A stretch of 64,000 nt of DNA from Deltaproteobacteria bacterium (GTDB lineage: Bacteria > Myxococcota_A > Polyangia > DRWM01 > JAAZOP01), in NCBI GenBank assembly GCA_016218765.1, contig JACRCZ010000019.1, positions 1 to 64,000 on the forward strand. The letters are read 5' to 3'. Shown one piece after another: positions 27,397 through 35,094 of the stretch (position 1 is the stretch's first letter; each line of letters begins with the position of its first letter). The notes beneath the pieces were generated by a model, which did no database searches, had not been told where the DNA came from, and saw nothing but the letters and a program-made list of their open reading frames with translations. The position numbers were made by a program, and so were the translations under genes.

Positions 27397-28386
27397 TCAC
27401 AGCCATTTGCGCACGCGGAAGTAGACGACGAGGGCGACGCCGACCGCGGCCATGAGTCCCAGGGCGAAGAGGTAGCCGTAGGGCCAGCCCAGCTCCGGCA
27501 TGTTCCCGGGCGCGGAGCGATCGAAGTTCATGCCGTAGACGCCGGCGATGCAGGTCATCGGCATCATGATCGTGGCGATGACCGTCAGGAACTTCATCAC
27601 CTCGTTCAGGCGGTTGGACGCGGTGGAGAGGTACGCGTCGAGCACGCCGCCCAGCAGGTCGCGGTAGGACTCGGCGAGGTCGGCGACGCGCGCCAGGTGG
27701 TCGTGGACGTTGCGGAAGTAGGGCTGGATGTCCTCGGGCACGATGTCCAGGTCGTCGCGGTAGAGGGCGGTCAGGATCTCCTTGTGGCGCGCCGAGGCGC
27801 GGCGGATGCGCTGCAGCGAGCGCTTGAGGGTCAGGATGGCCTCGAGGTCCGCGCGCGCCGGCTTCCCGATGACGCGGTCCTCCAGCTTCTCCACCTCGTC
27901 GTCGATCGCGTCCATCACCGGGAGGTACGCATCGACGAGCCGGTCCAGGAGGTCGTGGAGCAGGAACCACGGTCCCCGGGCGAAGTGGCGACCGTTGCGC
28001 AGCAAGGTCTCGCGCATCAGCCGCACGCAGTCGACCGGCTCCTCGTGGTACGTGAGCAGGAAGCGCGGGCCGACGACGACGTCCATCTCCTCCGTGTCGA
28101 ACAGCTCGGCATGCGCCGCCTTCGGCGCCCGCGCCTCGTGCACCGTGAGCAGGAGGTAGTCGTCGAAGTCCTGCAGCCGGGCGCTGGAGGACGGCTCGCG
28201 GCACGTCTCGAGCACCAGCGGGTGCAGCTTCATCGGCTCGGCCAGGAGCGCCGTCTCCTCCGCGGTCGGGGCCTCGAAATCCAGCCACATCCACGCCGTC
28301 TCGTCCGCGAGCAGCGCCGCCAGGTCCTCGCGCGCGGCCTCGCGACATGTCCCGTTGGGACGACGGTAGACGTAGATCCGCAGCAT
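27397..28386 (-). CDS. corA: CorA-family Mg2+/Co2+ transporter
   Basis: A 329-residue pentameric divalent-cation channel subunit. It has a long acidic/helical cytoplasmic domain, the signature YGMNF (GMN selectivity motif) after the first C-terminal TM helix (FLTVIATIMMPMTCIAGVYGMNF), then a second TM helix and a basic end (RVRKWL). The 329 residues match the family (about 310-350). The ATG at 28386 gives the usual short N-terminus. The small membrane-protein gene precedes it by 11 bases, so they are probably one transcript with the rhomboid gene behind. Confidence 0.93.
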   Translation of the reverse strand: MLRIYVYRRPNGTCREAAREDLAALLADETAWMWLDFEAPTAEETALLAEPMKLHPLVLETCREPSSSARLQDFDDYLLLTVHEARAPKAAHAELFDTEEMDVVVGPRFLLTYHEEPVDCVRLMRETLLRNGRHFARGPWFLLHDLLDRLVDAYLPVMDAIDDEVEKLEDRVIGKPARADLEAILTLKRSLQRIRRASARHKEILTALYRDDLDIVPEDIQPYFRNVHDHLARVADLAESYRDLLGGVLDAYLSTASNRLNEVMKFLTVIATIMMPMTCIAGVYGMNFDRSAPGNMPELGWPYGYLFALGLMAAVGVALVVYFRVRKWL

Positions 28387-28397
28387 GGCTCCACCCC

Positions 28398-28889
28398 TCA
28401 GTGCTTCGTCCCGGGCCCGGGCCCGGTCCCCACCAACGCGTCGATGGCGCCCCAGTCGACGTCCGGAAACCGCTCGCGCAGCCGGTCCCGATCCGCCGCA
28501 TCGAGCGAGCGCCAGCGCTCCACCAGCGAGCGCCGGGTCTCGTCCTGCTGCCGGACGAGGTCGTCGCGCAGCCGCTCGTGGTGCCGCGCCAGCGCCAGCG
28601 CGAGCAGCTTGCCGGACAGGACGAAGCCGAGGACGAACTCGGCGACCAGCAGTGCCGGGATGCCGATCAGCGCGTATTCCATCGGCGCCAGGAGGAGGAG
28701 CGCACCGGTGGCGAAGACGGCGAGGATCGCGGCGGCGAGCACGAAGAACACCCGCCAGCGCAGCGTGCGGAAGATCCCCTGCATCGAGTCGCGATCCAGC
28801 GTCCCGCCCGGCTCGTCGCGCGGACCGCCGCCCGCAAGCCCCGCCGCAAGCGTTCCAACGGTGTCTGTCGGCCTGGTCGGTTCCGCCAT
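28398..28889 (-). CDS. Two-TM membrane protein, hypothetical
   Basis: A 163-residue protein: a Gly/Pro-rich head, two adjacent hydrophobic segments (about residues 46-68 and 73-95), then a charged coiled-coil-like helix (RHHERLRDDLVRQQDETRRSLVERWRSLD) and a Gly/Pro tail. No family recognised. It is the first gene of the run leading to corA and the rhomboid protease. A strong promoter (TTGACA, 16-base spacer, TAGACT) ends only 9 bases before its ATG, so it is probably expressed from a leaderless or very short-leader mRNA. Confidence 0.65.
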   Translation of the reverse strand: MAEPTRPTDTVGTLAAGLAGGGPRDEPGGTLDRDSMQGIFRTLRWRVFFVLAAAILAVFATGALLLLAPMEYALIGIPALLVAEFVLGFVLSGKLLALALARHHERLRDDLVRQQDETRRSLVERWRSLDAADRDRLRERFPDVDWGAIDALVGTGPGPGTKH

Positions 28890-28898
28890 CGGGGCCGG

Positions 28899-28926
28899 AG
28901 TCTAGCGTGCGTGCCCGGGGTGTCAA
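28899..28926 (-). promoter_or_regulatory. Promoter of the membrane-protein/corA/rhomboid run
   Basis: Minus strand: -35 TTGACA (28926-28921), 16-base spacer, -10 TAGACT (28904-28899). The expected start of transcription is about 28892, 3 bases before the ATG at 28889. The same -10 (TAGACT) precedes hutU (6084-6089) and the propeller-phosphoesterase gene. Confidence 0.65.
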
Positions 28927-28931
28927 AGAGG

Positions 28932-29003
28932 GGAGTTGGTGGGTCGATCGGGACGAGTTCTTGGTGGGACGTTCGGGTCAAGTTGTTGGTCCGGACGTGT
29001 GGG
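28932..29003. repeat. GTTGGTGGGTC/GTTGTTGGTCC-type intergenic repeat
   Basis: Degenerate GTTGGTGGG, GGGACGAGTTCTTGGTGGGAC and GTTGTTGGTCC units in the gap between divergent genes. On the other strand this reads GACCAACAAC-like, related to the repeat at 10647-10694 and to the coding repeat at 29231-29328. Confidence 0.5.
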
Positions 29004-29040
29004 CTTCGATTGTCGGGGCGGGTGAGCTAGGGTGAGCGGC

Positions 29041-30582
29041 GTGAGACGAACGGTCCTTGTCCTGGCTGTCCTCTGGATCGCGTGCGGCGAGCGCGGGGAG
29101 CGGTCCGGCGGGGCGGGACCGGGTCCGAGGGACCTGGGCAGCGAGTTCGAGCCCGGGTACCGGGACGTTCCGACCGAGTGGGTCGGACCGATGACCGTCG
29201 ACGTCCCTGCCGGTCCGGACGCCGGGAACCCGCGACCGCCGGCCGCCGACCGCCGACCGCCGACCGCCGACCAGCAACTCCCTGCCTGTCCCGACCAGCC
29301 ACCAGCCACGGGCGACGAACGACCAGCCCTGCGGGACGCCGCGGTCGAGCCGGACTGGAGCTGGGAGCGCAAGGCGCGGCGGGTCATCGACCGCACGACG
29401 CTGGCGGCGGCCGTCCGCAAGGTCCCGTTCGAGCTGCCCGAGGGGTTTGCGGTGTACGCGGCGCGCGTCGCCGAGGGCGTGGGCGGACCGGCGTACGTCC
29501 TGTACCAGGCGGGCGCCGGAGCGTTCACGCAGGAGTTCTGGCCGGCCTCGACGGTGAAGGTCCTCGCCGCGCTCGCCGCGCTCGACTTCGTGCACTCGCT
29601 GGGCTTCACCGGCGCCGCGCAGGTGGCGTTCGACTCCGGCGCGACGGACACGCTGCGCGCGATCATCGACCGCGCGATCCGCGTCTCCTCCAACGAGGAC
29701 TACGACCTCACCGTCCTGGTCGCGGGCCTTGACCGGCTGAACGAGGAATTCCTGACGGCGGAGCGGGGTTTTCCCACGACGGTGCTGGAGCGTTCGTACG
29801 GCGGCGGCAGCGTGCGCAGGTCGCCCGGGCTGACGTTGACGGAGGGGGCGCGCACGGAGCGGGTGGAGGCAAGGCGGGGGCGGGCGAGCTACGGCTGCGC
29901 CGACAACGGCAACTGCGCGGACCTGTTCGAGCTGACCGAGGCGATCCGGCGGGTGGTGTTGCGGTCGGAGATCCCCGAGGCCGAGCGGTTCGGGCTGGAC
30001 GCGGCGGACCTGGCGGCGCTCGACGAGGCCTTGTGCAACGCCGACTCGTCGTATTTCCTGGACGGTGCGCGGGCGGCCTTCGGCGTGGAGCCACGGATCT
30101 GCCACAAGACCGGCTCGTCGCGGGAGGACGAGGCGCTGGACCACGGCCTGATCGAGGACCCGGCGACGGGCGCTCGCTACCTCCTCGCCGCCGTGATCCC
30201 CGGCGAGGGCGACATTCCGGAGGCCCGGGAACGGCTGGCGACGCTGGCCGAGCAGGTACTGCGGGCGCTAGCGAAGCAGCAAGACGGGCTGGTGCTGCAG
30301 CCCGACGCCGGCGTGCCGCTCGTCGTGCAGGCGGACCCCGCGGAGGGCGGACGCGGGCGGCGCGGGGGCCGCTGGGTGCTGACGATCGAGGCGGCGTGCG
30401 CCGACGAGGTCGCGGTGTGGGTCGACGGGCGCGCGGTCGAGGCGGCTCCGGCCGGGGAGGCGCGGTTCACGGCCGAGGCGCGGGGGACGCGCGGAGGCGA
30501 CCACCTGCTGATCGTACTGGCCTCGCGCGAGGGGACGCCGATCGGGTACCGTTCGTTGCGCGCACGATTCGGGTCTCCTTGA
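29041..30582 (+). CDS. Serine beta-lactamase-like/DD-peptidase-like lipoprotein
   Basis: A 513-residue protein of the penicillin-recognising serine hydrolase superfamily. Motifs: SxxK as PASTVKVLAALAALDF (about residue 171), SxN as SSNEDYD, and KTG as CHKTGSS (about 360). These match class A beta-lactamases and relatives that open beta-lactams or act on peptidoglycan peptides. The N-terminus is a short signal with Cys in LWIAC, probably a lipoprotein. Residues ~65-100 (Pro/Asp/Arg/Ala-rich linker) are encoded by an intergenic-type repeat. GTG at 29041 is preferred over GTG at 29032: a TAGGGT -10 box (29028-29033) ends 7 bases before it and would contain the other start. The C-terminal ~100 residues form an extra beta-rich domain. 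Confidence 0.8.
   Translation: MRRTVLVLAVLWIACGERGERSGGAGPGPRDLGSEFEPGYRDVPTEWVGPMTVDVPAGPDAGNPRPPAADRRPPTADQQLPACPDQPPATGDERPALRDAAVEPDWSWERKARRVIDRTTLAAAVRKVPFELPEGFAVYAARVAEGVGGPAYVLYQAGAGAFTQEFWPASTVKVLAALAALDFVHSLGFTGAAQVAFDSGATDTLRAIIDRAIRVSSNEDYDLTVLVAGLDRLNEEFLTAERGFPTTVLERSYGGGSVRRSPGLTLTEGARTERVEARRGRASYGCADNGNCADLFELTEAIRRVVLRSEIPEAERFGLDAADLAALDEALCNADSSYFLDGARAAFGVEPRICHKTGSSREDEALDHGLIEDPATGARYLLAAVIPGEGDIPEARERLATLAEQVLRALAKQQDGLVLQPDAGVPLVVQADPAEGGRGRRGGRWVLTIEAACADEVAVWVDGRAVEAAPAGEARFTAEARGTRGGDHLLIVLASREGTPIGYRSLRARFGSP
29231..29328 (+). repeat. Intergenic-type repeat inside a lipoprotein linker
   Basis: CGACCGC/CGGCCGC heptamers like those at 22331-22379 run into GACCAGCAACTCCC-type units like those at 10647-10694, all within the open reading frame of the beta-lactamase-like lipoprotein. 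They encode a Pro/Asp/Arg/Ala-rich linker without disturbing the frame. Confidence 0.55.
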
Positions 30583-30654
30583 CGCAGCGCGTCACGCGGT
30601 GTACGCGTCATCGGGGGTCGGGGCGGGACACGCGGGGGAGCGGAGGCGGAAGCC

Positions 30655-32178
30655 ATGGACCGGGAGAAGATCGCGTTCGCGGCGATGAAGCCGATCGACA
30701 TGGCGCTGGGGGCGGTGATCGCGACGGCCAAGGCGACGGGGACGTTCGAGCCGTTCGGGGAGCGGTTCTACGGCGTGGCGCGCAAGGTCCTGAACGACAT
30801 GTACACGAAGAACAACGCCCTGGCGGCCGAGGGGCTGGAGCTCGTGCCGGCCTCGGGCGGCGTGGTCTTCGCGTCGAACCACCAGAGCTGGAACGACGTG
30901 CAGGTCATCGGCGCGACATGTCCGCGCCGGCTGCGGTTCCTGGCCAAGTCCGAGTTCGAGACCTGGCCGATCCTGCGGCACCTCATCGCCCTGTCCGACT
31001 CGCCGTTCATCCGGCGCGGGGGCGATTCCGAGGGGATGGCGAACGCGATCCACTCGTTGCGCGAGGGCAAGGCGCTGATGATCTTCCCGGAGGGGACGAT
31101 CCCCGGGGAGGAGGACATCGGACGGCACGAGGTCGAGCCGGAGACGGGGTTGTTGCGCGGGCACACGGGGGCGGTGCGACTGGCGATCGAGGCGCGGGTG
31201 CCGATCGTGCCCATCGGGGTGTCGGGCACCGGGGCGTCGTTCCCACCCGAGGTGTACCCGCGGCTGGAGATCCTGGAGACGCCGAAGCCCGTGCCGGTCA
31301 CGGTGCGCTACGGCCGCCCGATGTCGTTCGCCGCGCTTCACGGCAAGGCGGTCTCGGGCGAGGACCTGCGCCGCCACACGCGCGACCTGATGCTCGCCAT
31401 CTCCGGCCTCGTCGATCACTCGCGCAACTACGTGCCGCTCCGGGTGCCGATCCCGCCGCTGCCCAAGGTGAAGAAGCTCGGCGTCCTGCTCCTGCACGGG
31501 TTCACGTCGAGCGTCCGCACCGTCGATGGCATGGTGCCGCTGCTGCAGCAGTCGCGCCTGCCCTTCCGGATGCCGGTGCTGCGCGGTCACGGAACGACGT
31601 ACACCGACATGGAGGGGGTGACGGCGCAGGACTGGTATGACGACGCCGAGAAGGCGCTGCTCGACCTGGCCCGGGAGGTCGACAAGGTCGTGGTGGTCGG
31701 GCTCTCGATGGGCGGGCTGTTGGCCTTGAACCTCGGCATCCGGCAGCCGGACAAGATCGCCGGCATCGTGACGTGGGCGGCGGCGCTGCGCTTCCGTGAT
31801 CCGCTGGCGCCGCTGTCCGGGCAGATGGCGAAGGTGATCAAGAGCTGGCCGGCGCCGGAGGCGTTCAACGACCGGAGTCTCAAGGCCTTCTCCGAGAACT
31901 ACCCCAAGTTCATGACCTCGGCCTTCGTCTCGCTCTTCCGCTATGCGCAGGAGACCGAGCGGCGCCTGCCGGAGCTGCGCTTGCCGGTCTGCGTCCTGCA
32001 TTCCAAGGGCGATCAGGTCATTGATCCGCTGGCCGCCAACCTCATCTACCGCGACGTGTCCTCGCCGTGGCGCGAGATCCACTGGTTCCGAAAGTCCGGG
32101 CACGAGATGGGCCAGGACCTGGAGCGCGAGGCGGTCTTCGCCCGGACGATGGAGTTCATCGCGAAGTTCCGGCCGTAG
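30655..32178 (+). CDS. PlsC-type acyltransferase fused to an alpha/beta-hydrolase
   Basis: A 507-residue two-domain protein. Residues ~20-250 are a 1-acyl-glycerol-3-phosphate acyltransferase-type domain with HX4D in NHQSWND (His about 77) and the acceptor motif FPEGT (about 145), plus PIVPIGVSG. Residues ~275-507 are a carboxylesterase/monoacylglycerol-lipase-type hydrolase: oxyanion LLLHGFTSS, nucleophile GLSMGG (Ser about 351), acid HSKGDQVIDP and base SGHEMGQD. So one chain has both an acyl-transferring and an acyl-removing domain, suggesting lipid remodelling at the membrane. The start ATG at 30655 is clear of the previous gene by 72 bases. The lysophospholipid specificity is not predictable. 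Confidence 0.87.
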   Translation: MDREKIAFAAMKPIDMALGAVIATAKATGTFEPFGERFYGVARKVLNDMYTKNNALAAEGLELVPASGGVVFASNHQSWNDVQVIGATCPRRLRFLAKSEFETWPILRHLIALSDSPFIRRGGDSEGMANAIHSLREGKALMIFPEGTIPGEEDIGRHEVEPETGLLRGHTGAVRLAIEARVPIVPIGVSGTGASFPPEVYPRLEILETPKPVPVTVRYGRPMSFAALHGKAVSGEDLRRHTRDLMLAISGLVDHSRNYVPLRVPIPPLPKVKKLGVLLLHGFTSSVRTVDGMVPLLQQSRLPFRMPVLRGHGTTYTDMEGVTAQDWYDDAEKALLDLAREVDKVVVVGLSMGGLLALNLGIRQPDKIAGIVTWAAALRFRDPLAPLSGQMAKVIKSWPAPEAFNDRSLKAFSENYPKFMTSAFVSLFRYAQETERRLPELRLPVCVLHSKGDQVIDPLAANLIYRDVSSPWREIHWFRKSGHEMGQDLEREAVFARTMEFIAKFRP

Positions 32179-32189
32179 GGGTGCAGGAA

Positions 32190-32225
32190 GAAACCACAGA
32201 TGGACACAGATGGACACGGATGGGG
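32190..32225. repeat. ACCACAGATGGACACAGATG-type intergenic repeat
   Basis: Imperfect tandem units AACCACAGATGG, ACACAGATGG and ACACGGATGG after the fusion gene. AT-richer than the surroundings, this is the 'CACAGATGGACACAGATG' repeat I recall from diverse bacteria, a likely mobile or slip-prone sequence. Function unknown. Confidence 0.6.
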
Positions 32226-32255
32226 AGGAAGGGCGGGGACGGGGGGGCGGGGGTG

Positions 32256-33260
32256 ATGCGCGTACTGGCTCCGCCGCCGGACGCCGTCGTCGATCCGGTG
32301 AGCGGGCGGCTGCGTTGCGGTTCGTTCCGCGGGCCGCTGCCGCCGGTTGATCTGGGGCCCCTGGGGCGGGACCTGTTGTCGCGGTTCCTGCGGCGCAAGC
32401 GCTGGCTGTGGGGGACGATCAGCTCCGACGAGGCGCTGTTCGGGTTCGCCGTGGTCGACCTCGGGTGGCTGGCGAGCACCTTCGCCTTCGCCTGGGACCG
32501 CCGGGAGCGGCGGATGCTGGCCGATCGCTCGGCGCTGGGTCCCGGCTTCCGCGGACGGGTGAACGATCGGGCCGAAGGCGGGTGCGAGGCGCGGTTCGGT
32601 GGGGGGAAGAGCCGGGCGAGGATCTCCCGGCCGGCGGGGGCCACCGCGTACGAGGTCGATGTCGAGCTGGGCGACCTGCGGATCGCGGCGACGATGGAGT
32701 CGGCTTCCGCCCCGCCGCCGCTCTCGGCGATCGTCGAGCTGCCGCCGGACGCGGTGGCGACGACGCAGAAGCGCGCGCTGCTGGCGGCAAGCGGGCGGGC
32801 GCAGGTCGGCGAGCGGACGTTCGCGCTGGACGGCGCCGTGGGCGGCCTCGACTACTCGCACGGCTACCCGCCGCGGCACACCGTCTGGAAGTGGTGCTTC
32901 GCCCTGGGTCGCGCGCGCTCGGGCGAGTCCATCGGCGTGAACCTGGTGCAGGGTTTCGTCGGCGAGCCCGAGTGCGCGGTGTGGGTCGGGGACGACGTGC
33001 ACGCCGTGGGCGAGGGCCGCTTCGAATTCGATCGCGGGGACCTTCCGGCGCCGTGGCGCATCCGGACGACGGACGGGGCGGTCGAGCTGAAGTTCACGCC
33101 CGGGGGGATGCACCGCGAGGAGAAGAACTTCGGCATCATCGCCTCGCACTTCGTCCAGGCGGCCGGGACGTTCGACGGCACGATCGCCCTCCCCGGCCGC
33201 GCGGTGCTGGAGCTGGACGGCGTCGCGGGTGTCGCGGAGGACCAGGACATGCTTTGGTAG
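32256..33260 (+). CDS. DUF2804 family protein
   Basis: A 334-residue strand-rich protein with a DUF2804-like pattern: the N-terminal GSFRGPLPPVDLG and RRKRWLWGTISSDEALFGFAVVDLGWLASTFAF, and the central GGLDYSHGYPPRHTVWKWCF with GVNLVQGF, matching the family signature from memory. DUF2804 proteins are beta-rich and of unknown function, related in fold to carotenoid-1,2-hydratase-like lipocalin pairs. The ATG at 32256 follows a G-rich tract. It is 77 bases after the acyltransferase-hydrolase gene on the same strand, so a lipid or hydrophobic-ligand role is possible, but only by neighbourhood. Confidence 0.75.
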   Translation: MRVLAPPPDAVVDPVSGRLRCGSFRGPLPPVDLGPLGRDLLSRFLRRKRWLWGTISSDEALFGFAVVDLGWLASTFAFAWDRRERRMLADRSALGPGFRGRVNDRAEGGCEARFGGGKSRARISRPAGATAYEVDVELGDLRIAATMESASAPPPLSAIVELPPDAVATTQKRALLAASGRAQVGERTFALDGAVGGLDYSHGYPPRHTVWKWCFALGRARSGESIGVNLVQGFVGEPECAVWVGDDVHAVGEGRFEFDRGDLPAPWRIRTTDGAVELKFTPGGMHREEKNFGIIASHFVQAAGTFDGTIALPGRAVLELDGVAGVAEDQDMLW

Positions 33261-33269
33261 GGGGATGGC

Positions 33270-33326
33270 CTGCCCCGAGCGAAGCCCGCCCCGAGCGTGG
33301 CGAGGGGCGGAGCAAGTCGAGGGGGG
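33270..33326. repeat. CCCGAGCGAAGC-type intergenic repeat
   Basis: GCCCCGAGCGAAGC, GCCCCGAGCGTGGC and GAGGGGCGGAGCAAGTCGAGGG units in the gap before the Sel1-repeat gene. It resembles the widespread CCCTGAGCGAAGTCGAAGGG intergenic element, here degenerate. Confidence 0.55.
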
Positions 33327-33345
33327 GGCTGGGGGCTGGCGAAAC

Positions 33346-35034
33346 ATGGAGACCACGTTGATCCGAACCGGGGAGACACGCCTGGGTCTTGTCCTCGCGT
33401 CGGCGTTTGCCGTCTTGGCGGCTTGCGGGCCTGCGGTGCAGCCGCCGCTGGGCCCGACGGTGCCGACGCCGACGCCGACGCCCGCGCCCGCGCCCACGCC
33501 CGCGCCCACGCCGCCGGCAGGACCGCCGCTCGTGTGCACGACGGACGCGCCGGAGGGGTGTCGCGAGGCGGGGCGGCGGCATCTGGAGCTGGGCGCGTTG
33601 GACGCGGCCGAGGAGAGCTATCGCATCTCGTGCACGGTCGCGCTGGATGCGGCGGGGTGCACGGGGGTCGGGGCGGTCCTGGCGGTGCGCGGGCAGGCCG
33701 ACCTGGCGGAGTCGTGGTTCCGGCAGGGTTGCGAGGGCGGGGACGCGGACGGCTGCTATCATCTCGCCATCCAGGTCGAGGCGCGGGGGAATCCGGGCGA
33801 GGCGGATCGGCTGTATGACGGCGCCTGCGCCTCGGGCGTCCTCGCGTCGTGCGTGGCGCTGGGCTCGCTGCGGCTGGCGAGCGCCGACGGGGACGCGGAG
33901 GCGGCGTTCCGTGGCGCGTGCGGGGCCGACGGACCGATCCTCCCGGCGGCGTGCTCGGCGCTGGGCCGGGTGCTGCGGGACGCCGGCCGTCCGGAGGAGG
34001 CGCAGGCGGCGTTCGTCCGGGCGTGCGACGCGGGGGACGCGGCAGGGTGTCGCGAGCTGGGGCAAGGGATGGAGGTGGGCTCGGGCGCCGTGGACGCGTT
34101 CCGCCGGGGTTGTGACGCGGGCGATGCCGAGGCGTGCTACGAGAGCGGGCGCGCGTCGCTGGCGGAGGCCCGATTCGACGAGGCGGAGGCGTCGTTCCGG
34201 CCGGGCTGCGAGCGCGGTCACGGGCGCGCGTGCCTCGAGCTGGGACATCGGCTGGTGGCGCGCGGCGAGGTCGAGGAAGCCGAGGCGTCGTATCGCAAGG
34301 CGTGCGACGACGACGTGCCGGAGGGCTGCCGGGCGCTGGGGGCGGCGCGGCAGGGGGCGGGCCTCGCCGACGAGGCGGCCGAGCTGTTCGGCCGCGGGTG
34401 CGAGCTGCGCGACCCCGAATCGTGCGCCGTGTTCGGCGCGTTGCGGCAGGGAGCGGGGGACGAGGCGGGGGCGCAGGCGGCGTTCCGGACGGCGTGCGAC
34501 GGCGGCCGGGGCGATTCGTGCCGGGCGCTGGGCCGGATGTTCGAGGACGGCGGCGACCGGCGGGAGGCGGAGCGTGCGTATGCGGCGGGTTGCGACGCGG
34601 GCAACGCGCCGGGGTCCTGCACGGCGCTCGGGGATTTCCTCGCCGGACGGCGGCGCGCCGAGGAGGCGACCGCGGCCTACCGGCGCGGGTGCGACGGCGG
34701 CGACGCCGCGGCGTGCCTGGCGGTGGGCGGGCGCGAGTCGGAGGCGGGTGACGCCGCGACCGCGGAAGCCGACTATCGTCGCGGCTGCGATCTCGGCCTG
34801 GCGCCCGCATGCACGGCCTACGGCGGCGCGCTGGAGGCGCGCGGCGCGCGCTGGAACGACGCGCAGGACGTCTACCGCAGGGCGTGCGACGGCGACGACG
34901 GTCCCGGCTGCCACGCGCTCGGCGTGCTGCTCGAGGCACACGACCGCTTCCCCGACGCCATCGCGGCCTACCGCCGCGGCTGCCTGGCGGGACACGCCCC
35001 CTCGTGCGACGCGGCGGGGATGCCGGCGCCCTGA
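33346..35034 (+). CDS. Cys-rich Sel1/HcpA-like repeat lipoprotein
   Basis: A 562-residue lipoprotein: signal peptide ending LAAC (Cys about residue 28), then a Pro-Thr/Pro-Ala linker (PTPTPTPAPAPTPAP). A long array of about 14 helical repeats of 33-37 residues follows, each with a Cys pair, e.g. CREAGRRHLELGALDAAEES with YRISC. The unit A..C..LG.....G....A...Y..GC is that of Sel1-like (TPR-type) repeats with the disulphide pairs of the Helicobacter HcpA/SLR proteins. Such proteins are usually scaffolds for protein-protein contacts in the envelope. The ATG at 33346 is chosen because it starts the signal peptide; the upstream in-frame codons lie in a repeat. Confidence 0.85.
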   Translation: METTLIRTGETRLGLVLASAFAVLAACGPAVQPPLGPTVPTPTPTPAPAPTPAPTPPAGPPLVCTTDAPEGCREAGRRHLELGALDAAEESYRISCTVALDAAGCTGVGAVLAVRGQADLAESWFRQGCEGGDADGCYHLAIQVEARGNPGEADRLYDGACASGVLASCVALGSLRLASADGDAEAAFRGACGADGPILPAACSALGRVLRDAGRPEEAQAAFVRACDAGDAAGCRELGQGMEVGSGAVDAFRRGCDAGDAEACYESGRASLAEARFDEAEASFRPGCERGHGRACLELGHRLVARGEVEEAEASYRKACDDDVPEGCRALGAARQGAGLADEAAELFGRGCELRDPESCAVFGALRQGAGDEAGAQAAFRTACDGGRGDSCRALGRMFEDGGDRREAERAYAAGCDAGNAPGSCTALGDFLAGRRRAEEATAAYRRGCDGGDAAACLAVGGRESEAGDAATAEADYRRGCDLGLAPACTAYGGALEARGARWNDAQDVYRRACDGDDGPGCHALGVLLEAHDRFPDAIAAYRRGCLAGHAPSCDAAGMPAP

Positions 35035-35094
35035 CGCGCGTTCGGCCCGCTCGCGGAATGCCGGTTCCGACCTGCCCGGGCGGCCAGTCGCGCC

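Noticed and set aside
29231-29271. Heptamer tract as a possible CRISPR or origin iteron array
   Set aside because: The units are contiguous with no spacers, and the tract lies in an intact coding region; no dnaA or parAB is nearby.
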